From: Pontederia crassipes
Taxonomy: Eukaryota > Streptophyta > Magnoliopsida > Commelinales > Pontederiaceae
Length of the DNA stretch: 64,000 nucleotides
NCBI GenBank assembly: GCA_030549335.1
Contig: CM060187.1
Location: forward strand, 53,960,203 to 54,024,202
Direction of reading: 5' to 3'
The stretch's first letter is position 1; every line of letters begins with the position of its first letter. The notes beneath the pieces are model-generated. The model ran no database searches. It had not been told where the DNA came from and worked only from the letters and a program-made list of their open reading frames with translations. This document shows, in pieces, positions 58,201-64,000 of the stretch. The position numbers and the translations under genes are program-made.

Positions 58201-59978
58201 GCGGCCAGGTTTCCAAGGTGAAACCAAGCCGCGTCAAATGCCCTAGAACCACGGTCACGTGAACCTAGTTCCAACATGTTCCTTCTTTGTTTATGTTTTC
58301 AATTTCTTTTTACAGTGACATTTTTTTTTTGTTTTTCAAACTAATTTTTTTTCTTTTCTTATTTTCTCTCTCACACACATTTCTCTTATAAAATAATTAT
58401 TTATTAAATATAAATTATTTATTATAAAGGATTAATATAAAATTATTTATTACTTATCATTTCATTAAACAAATTAATATTTTGTTAAATATAAATCATT
58501 TCATTAAAAATAATTTATTCTATTTAAATTCTATATTTCTACAAAATATTTTAATACAAAATTTTAATTTATACTTTTATTTTTATTAATTAATAAAAAT
58601 ATATTTTATATTTACAATATTTTTTATTCAAACACACATTAAAAATTTTTAAACGAGAAAGGACAACTAGCAAGAAGGTAGTCATCCAAAAGTTCCATTA
58701 ATAATAGTAGAGATTACAAAAAGTTTGATAGAAAGGCCAATAAACTTCCAGGCCATGAACAAAAAGACATCAAAAACACCACACTAAGGCACCACTTTAT
58801 ATTAAAGATGGCCCCTGATTCCATGCAGTGTTGAACGACAATGCTCTTGCAACCCACACTAGACAAAAACAGGCATTCAAAACAGTTGACAAGTGCCCAC
58901 ACCGGTCATCCCATAATATGAGACCCCAATTTTCTAAGGAGGGCATAAATCATCCTTCAGAGATCACAAGCCTAGAGGCCGCCCCCTGTAGTTGGACGGC
59001 ACACGTCCTTTGAGCAACTGGGTTGCAGGGGTTGCGGACCTTCTGAGCAGCCATTAAAATTAATCCTATCACATCTACTTTTTCCTATCACATCAACTCT
59101 TTGATTCCTCATCATTACATTCCGCTCCATCGAAACACACCCCAAACTAATCTGTCAATTCAACTATTTACGTGAAATTGGAATAACCATGGTTCCAATA
59201 TCCAAACAACCCCAAAATGATGTAGGTATATGATAAAAAGTTAGTGAAGCTGTAGAGGTTGGGAACAAGAAGGGAAGGATAGTCATCCATGTAATAAGTT
59301 TTTTTAGGGGGTAACAAGATTAATTTTATCCCACTAATGTGGGCAAATTTTTGTATTGAGTTGCTACATTGATACCTGTTACAAGGGTTCTCACTCCTAA
59401 TGTTTAGGTCTTAAACAAAATTTAGAGGGCTTTCAGGATAGTTTTGAAATTTTTAGGTTAAAGCTTTTGTGTTTAAGTTTACTTCACAGATTTGAGAATA
59501 AATTTTATATGTTAGACTTGTGACTTATAGTCCTAAAGTAGAAGGCAGATGTGCTCACTTCAAACATATGTTCATACAAGATCTTTACAAAAAAATAACT
59601 GACAACTACCTAAAGGTAATAGCTAATTAAGAAAAAGAAAAGCAAACCTGCAGGCACACAAGCTTGGAATCTCCAACAAGACGGATATTTTTAATTCCCT
59701 TTTTGAGAGCATGCTCTAGTCCTAAAATCAGTGCCCGGTACTCGGCGACATTACAGGTCGCAACACCCAAGCCTTCTCGGATTTGGGAAATCTTCATCAA
59801 ATTATAAGAAGTATCCAAAATTTTAAAATGATAAAAGTTCACCTAAAGTATACATCAGTGAAAGAGATTGGTTTATTGAATTTACCACACTTCCATCCTC
59901 CAAGCGAAGAATTGCTCCAGCACCAGCTTTTCCAGGATTTCCTTTTGAAGCTCCATCAAATTCAAGAATACATGTCAT
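55224..59978 (-). CDS. RNase HI-domain protein (At3g01410/At1g24090-like)
   Basis: RNase H cleaves RNA in RNA-DNA hybrids, such as R-loops or primers. Five minus-strand exons join in phase: 59886-59978, 59648-59791, 55995-56102, 55328-55379, 55224-55246 (stop 55224-55226). The four acidic positions of the DEDD active site are present: D in LEFDGASKGNPG, E in NVAEYRALILGLEHA, D in RLVGDSKLVC and D in AFNSDADHQANLA. The 139 residues equal one RNase H domain. The first exon starts exactly with ATG after an AG acceptor, so either this is a short protein with spliced leader exons or 5' coding exons (plant relatives often have an N-terminal viroplasmin-like domain) lie further right. I could not find them; a 1.6-kb LTR element occupies 60039-61645. 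The 3.5-kb second intron is packed with retroelement remnants. Confidence 0.85.
56350..56691 (-). pseudogene. LINE-type RNase H domain remnant
   Basis: A 113-codon frame with the RVT_3 pattern: MEAWGLFEGIKRCIQRG, RRLFIEMDSQVLVQIIN, LDWELKHCNRNINQVAEFFA and W-rich tail. The first motif has the E and the second the D expected, so this fold fragment is quite well kept. It lies in an intron of the host RNase H gene but belongs to a different RNase H lineage, typical of plant LINE or domesticated reverse-transcriptase tails. Confidence 0.7.
57040..57360 (+). pseudogene. LINE zf-RVT (zinc-binding) remnant
   Basis: VPLKVKILAWLAQRKKSLPEY fits the start of the zf-RVT domain. After a frameshift, THLLFRCTMAQEVWRQIH fits its HLLF.C..A..VW end. 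Opposite strand to the RNase H remnant at 56350, so it is a separate insertion. Confidence 0.6.
58148..59215. mobile_element. AT-rich hAT-like element interrupted by another insertion
   Basis: Ends near GGGCGTTTGGCAACTAG and ATATCCAAACAACCCC are inverted around GTTTGG. The core matches 42111-42560. Bases 58655-59055 interrupt that match. The insert is less AT-rich, with a minus-strand coding-like fragment (for example RGCHVCRPTT-type frames without a clear family), and may be a LINE 3' piece. Confidence 0.45.
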
Positions 59979-60038
59979 CTGCAGAAACTGATATTGATGA
60001 ACTCTGAAGTATAAAACACAAAAGCAACTTGAAATAAG

Positions 60039-61645
60039 TGTTGAAAAATATGTTTTCTCTTATTATTCATCCAAACACTAGGGCCTCCTTATTTATAATA
60101 AAGGTAGGCAATAAAAGAAAGGAGAATATGCTAGAATATTACTCTAGAATATTAGGGATATTATCCCAAAATGTCTGGATATTATTCCAGAAAATTTGGG
60201 ATACTAATTCTGAATAGTATTACAAAGATATGAAAAGATATACAAATCATATCTCAACACTCCCCCTCAAGCTCGAGCATAGATATCAATCATGCCTAGC
60301 TTGTCGCATATCAATCATGTCTAACTTGGTAGCCAGAAAGTTGATGACGCCGACGATTCTATATTCCAACACGCCCCCACAAGTCGATGTTGGGAAGAGA
60401 CTGAACGGCGGCGGCTTGAAGGACACACCGCGGCGAAATCACACAACAACGAAAGTGTAACCACTTGTCGAACACCTAGAGGACAGCTGCTGCTGGAAGA
60501 ACATCGGATAGGAAGACACCAACAATGATTTTGCCGACATGCCCCAACTTGAAGAGAGCTTGAGCAGCAGTAGGGCAAGTAGAGATTCTTCCATGGAAGT
60601 AGAGAACCGGATGAGCTGGAAACACAGCTCCCAAATCCGGCAACAACATCGGTAGAACGCCGATAACGGCAGATGGAGAGGAAACTCCAAAGAGACGACT
60701 TGAGGAACGCTAGCCGCGATCCATCGCCAAAAAAGAAGTAGGTTCCGATCGTCGATAACAACGTCGGCCAAGTCCGGTCATCCACAACGATGCCGGTATA
60801 ATTTCGGAGGTTAAGCTCCGATCAATAGAGGTTTAGTAGGACACTCCTTATGGAGTGCAAGACGCCTCAAAGGCGTAGGAAGCTCTCGAGGACTTAGGGT
60901 ATCATAGAAATGTGCCTGCAAAGCTGTAGAGATGCCCCTGTGGGGCAGAGAGTTGCTAGAAAGCAAAAGGTGGAGAAGAGGAACAAAGGAGAGAAACCAC
61001 AAAGGTACAAAACCTCGATTTATGATCGCTGCTTTGATCAATAGAGGCCAGAAGGCAAGTCCAGCGATAACACCGACAAACAAATGAAAGCGAAGGAAAT
61101 ATGGAAGAGGCAAAAATGAAGCTTCATTCTGCAATAATTTCTGAGCTCCTGTGCAGTGCTAAGATTTATCTTGCAGCAGAAGAAGGAGATGCGGAAATAG
61201 CGGAAGAGAGAAATATAGAAGAAAACATAGAGACACGCAAAGGCGTAGAAAGAAGAACGTGAACCAGAAACATATAGAGAGAAAAGGGAAAACTAGAAAT
61301 GTGGATCATCGAGTCATAAACACGAAGATAAAGAACTTCGTGCTTCCTGGACTTTCAAGAGCCATGGAAGCCGACGAATCAGTGAGAGGAACTCACAGAT
61401 CTCTAATCAACCCGCTCTGATACCATGTTAAAAAATATGTTCTCTTATTATTCATCCAAACACTAGTGCCTTCTTATTTATAATAAAGGTAGGCAATACA
61501 AGAAAGAAGAATATGCTAGAATATTACTCCAAAATATTAGGGATATTATCCCAAAATGTCTGGGATATTATTCCAAAAAATCTGGGATACTAATTCTGAA
61601 TAGTATTACAAAGATATGGAAAGATATGCAAATCATATCTCAACA
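60039..61645 (-). mobile_element. Non-autonomous LTR retrotransposon, 1.6 kb, intact ends
   Basis: The LTRs at 60039-60259 (221 bp) and 61426-61645 (220 bp) are nearly identical and begin TGTTGAAAAATATG or TGTTAAAAAATATG and end ATCTCAACA. The target duplication ATAAG is perfect (60034-60038, 61646-61650). On the minus strand, TGGTATCAGAGCGGG (tRNA-iMet primer site) directly follows the right LTR, and the purine tract GAGGGGGAG precedes the left. The 1.17-kb interior has no gag or pol. High LTR identity implies recent movement. It lies just upstream of the RNase H exons. Confidence 0.93.
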
Positions 61646-61650
61646 ATAAG

Positions 61651-62100
61651 TATACCTAATAATGCACTATGAATACATATGCGTGATCTACAACATGCAA
61701 AATCGTATACATTGCATGAAATATGTTGCATGTTATAGATCATGCACATGAATTTATAGTGCAAACATTGCATGAAACATCCAGTTTAAACCACATCAAT
61801 GTGTAAATAAGAAATTTGTATGTACTACTTCATGTTCTTGAAATTTCACAAAACATGAAGTGACTTTGCTCAGATACATTTAAGAAAAATCATGTTTGAC
61901 ATCATTTGTAGGATCAAGCCAGTGGGAGTTGAAAGGTTTCAGGATTTTGAGCCAACACAAGCAATAGAAAAACACAGCATACCTCTTTCAAAGAGACCAC
62001 ATGTTATGATCGAGATGAGAGTTTTTTTTATGGAGATAATGTCAGAAATATCCGCATTTGCTCATATAGAGCACAAGATATGTCAGCGCTGAGTGCCCAT
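61651..62100. other. Unassigned sequence upstream of the RNase H gene
   Basis: Palindrome-rich AT DNA (repeated ACATGCAA/TTGCATGT words, 61695-61770), then a coding-like plus-strand stretch KPVGVERFQDFEPTQAIEKH (61913-61972) with no family match. It may contain the missing 5' exons of the RNase H gene, but I cannot show one. Confidence 0.3.
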
Positions 62101-63690
62101 CTCGTTCGATAAGTTCTAGTGAGGATCCTCCCACCCCATAAAAGTCATGCAAAAATGTGGCAGATGGAATCTCCAAATAAGTTTGCAGTCTCCCCTGAGT
62201 GTGCTCAGTACCATGCAGTGAGGAAGAAAGTGAAGGTATAGGCTGCATGCTGAGCACCTGCCCGATCACCACAGCCAACCATCCTGGCGAGACATCTCAG
62301 GTCTGATGGGGGTGATCCATTCTAGAAAATCTAGGAGCCCAGAAACCCACTGGTCGGAGAGGAATGCTTTAAAGAGGGGGGACCATGAGCCACTCCCCAG
62401 CCCACCATGCTTCCTCCAGGCCTCTCCAACTAGTGCGTCTAGTGTCGCGTGATAGTCCATACAACCTGGGAACACCACCGCCAAAGATCCTCCGGGTGTC
62501 CACTCATGTCGCCAAAAGGAGAAAGGTGATCTGATCCAAGTGAGGTCATCATGAGCGGATGCACCAAAAGAAAGAACACCACACCAGAAGGCTGACACCC
62601 ACAACAACAACAAAGCCTTATCCCACTAGGTGGGGTCGGCTACATGGATCATACGACGCTTCGTTGATCCATGTTCATGAGATTCGACAGGGTTTTACGC
62701 TGACTGTCGGGGCCTAACACAACCTTCCTCCTTTATCCGGGCTTGGGACCGGCTATAAAACATAGGCGGAGTTACCAGAAGGCTGACACCCCTTGTGGCA
62801 AAATGGTTTGCGCACCCCATGATAGATCCCTGCCGAGATTGACATCCAAAGACTGTCCTCCGGGCCCATGACTTGACCAACACACTGGACCATAAGGGCT
62901 TGGTTGGTACAATAAAGATCACGAAGCCCCTACTCTATAGGCCTGAAGTCCACCCTGCCAAAAAATTTGCTCCTCGGAGTGTCCATCCGTCCACACTCGC
63001 CAGTAGTCAGAGGACCATCATGTTTACTCATCGAGAGAGACGAGAGGACAGCAGAGAGCAAGATCAATGGACCACCCATCGCCTATGCTCCATACACTCA
63101 ACAACTGGGGTCCAACCTCGAGATGAAGAGATGAAGGCCATAGGTAGTTGGCAAAGATTTGGTTGGGGTGCGCAGATCAGCAGCTCAACTTTCAATATCA
63201 TTGTCAGCCATACAAAAAGGAAGGAAAGAAGAACTAGCATGGTTAAATTGAAGACCGAATGCTGTCACGAAAAGCTCCACCAAGATGGCGATACATCTGG
63301 CCCCCTCAATGAAAAATAATGTGTCAACTGCATACTTAAGGAAAAGAACAAGGATCCCTAAGAATCCAGTGTATCTAACAAGAGCATCAACTGTCAGGAT
63401 GAACAACATGGGTGCAAAGGGGCAGCCCTGCCACACCCCCTTGGTAGTTGAATCCAACTGCCTGTCAACGCCCCATTGACCAACACCAAGAATGAGGTCG
63501 TACTGATACAATGCTTCTTTCAGGCGATTCAGGTTGGTGGGAAACTCCTAACTTGCAGAGAGTGCCAGAGGAAGGACCATGAGATGATATCATATGCTTT
63601 AGAGAAATACACCTTCCACATGAAGGCGCAAAAGTCACTCTGTCATTAGCGTGAGATAATCTCTAAGACGATGTCGTAGGTATTGTTGAT
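62101..63690 (-). pseudogene. Decayed LINE (L1-type) reverse transcriptase ORF
   Basis: Minus-strand frames, broken by frameshifts, give RT landmarks in order: VYFSKAYDIISWSFLWHSLQ (for F.KAYDS..W.FL), WQGCPFAPMLFILTVDALVR (for RQGDPLSPYLF), then FLKYAVDTLFFIEGA, where the catalytic YADD has become YAVD, and GLQFNHASS. A tryptophan-rich tail follows (SFWRHEWTPGGSLAVVFPGC). It is inactive. A short retroposon has inserted at 62601-62773. Confidence 0.75.
62601..62773 (-). mobile_element. (TTG)n-tailed short retroposon inside the LINE remnant
   Basis: Minus-strand copy of the 44041 family, complete from (CAA)n to GGCGGAGTT. It is flanked by a perfect 18-bp duplication ACCAGAAGGCTGACACCC (62583-62600 and 62774-62791). 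Confidence 0.92.
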
Positions 63691-64000
63691 GGATGATGCA
63701 TGAAAAATCATGCTTAATTTAGGTTATTTAATTTGCATTCTAAGAAGCCTTGTGTTTAAGAAAGGAAAAAATCGATTTATTTTTATTAAATTTCTTTCAG
63801 ATTTGATTTCTACCTAAGTTTGGGTAAACTTTGGTAGGAATGAAAATAAAAAGATTTTTGGTCTAAAAAAGTACGGAATGATTGATTGTCATGGCTGTGA
63901 TAGTGATAGTCACTCCCATGACGAATAGATGAAGATGGCAAGCCTCGGTCACAGCCATTCTATGAACCCATATCATGCCCATGAGCAAGAGGAAGAGCCA
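63691..64000. mobile_element. Partial copy of the RAD9-intron element, reversed
   Basis: From ATGCATGAAAAATCATGC onward this is a diverged reverse-complement match to 4107 downward: GATTTGATTTCTACCTAAG and TTTGGGTAA are shared, and degenerate CATGGCTGTGA-type palindromes follow. It runs off the window edge and interrupts the 5' side of the LINE remnant. Confidence 0.75.

Noticed and set aside
60321-60785. 154-codon minus-strand frame and others within 60260-61425
   Set aside because: Interior of the non-autonomous LTR element; no gag, protease, integrase or RT motif.
1-64000. tRNA, rRNA or snRNA genes
   Set aside because: No cloverleaf with A/B boxes or rRNA core words seen; the TGGTATCAGAGC strings are LTR primer sites, not tRNAs.

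Overview
This 64-kb window is nuclear DNA of a flowering plant, probably a monocot. The genes have many GT-AG introns and plant-only families occur (RALF, PLS-class PPR, plant PRMT4). The first exons of PRMT4, RALF, CPA and the DUF-like gene are strikingly GC-rich against AT-rich introns and intergenic DNA, a gradient typical of monocots. No species call is possible from sequence alone.

Seven protein genes can be read. From left to right: the 3' part of the checkpoint-clamp gene RAD9 (+, cut by the window edge); a small intronless RALF peptide-hormone gene (+, 12148-12525); a 12-kb, 15-exon PRMT4/CARM1 arginine methyltransferase gene (+, 18328-30284); an intronless E-class PPR gene (+, 33719-35569); a 10-exon F-actin capping protein alpha gene (-, 42963-49750); head-to-head with it, a 7-exon gene for a conserved plant protein of unknown function (+, 50808-53773); and, convergent with that, an RNase HI-domain gene (-, 55224-59978) whose 5' end is unresolved. 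I could join exons in phase for PRMT4 (548 aa), CPA (308 aa) and the unknown gene (346 aa). From memory, RAD9, RALF22, CPA and the PPR homologue lie near one another on Arabidopsis chromosome 3 (At3g05340-At3g05520), so the window may be an old collinear block. Between RAD9 and RALF there are two or three spliceable exons of a gene I do not recognise, and beside the PPR gene a frame-broken small membrane-protein-like reading frame.

The rest is a dense record of mobile elements. There are two compact non-autonomous LTR elements with tRNA-iMet primer sites (one in a PRMT4 intron, one just upstream of the RNase H gene with a perfect 5-bp target duplication), a decayed Ty1/copia pol (36.2-39.3 kb), LINE reverse-transcriptase, zinc-finger and RNase H remnants (56.3-57.4 and 62.1-63.7 kb), five copies of a ~175-bp short retroposon ending in (TTG)n, hAT-, CACTA-, PIF- and Mutator-like non-autonomous DNA elements, and several microsatellites.

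The most unusual structures are two unrelated arrays of GC-rich palindromes inside AT-rich repeats (3631-3902 and 9502-9795). Both place copies about 21-22 bp apart, two turns of the helix. Also notable are a GC-AG intron in RAD9, a nested fold-back element in a CPA intron with a perfect 10-bp target duplication, and a retroposon landing 2 bp after a stop codon. I found no RNA gene, CRISPR array or prokaryote-type gene system.
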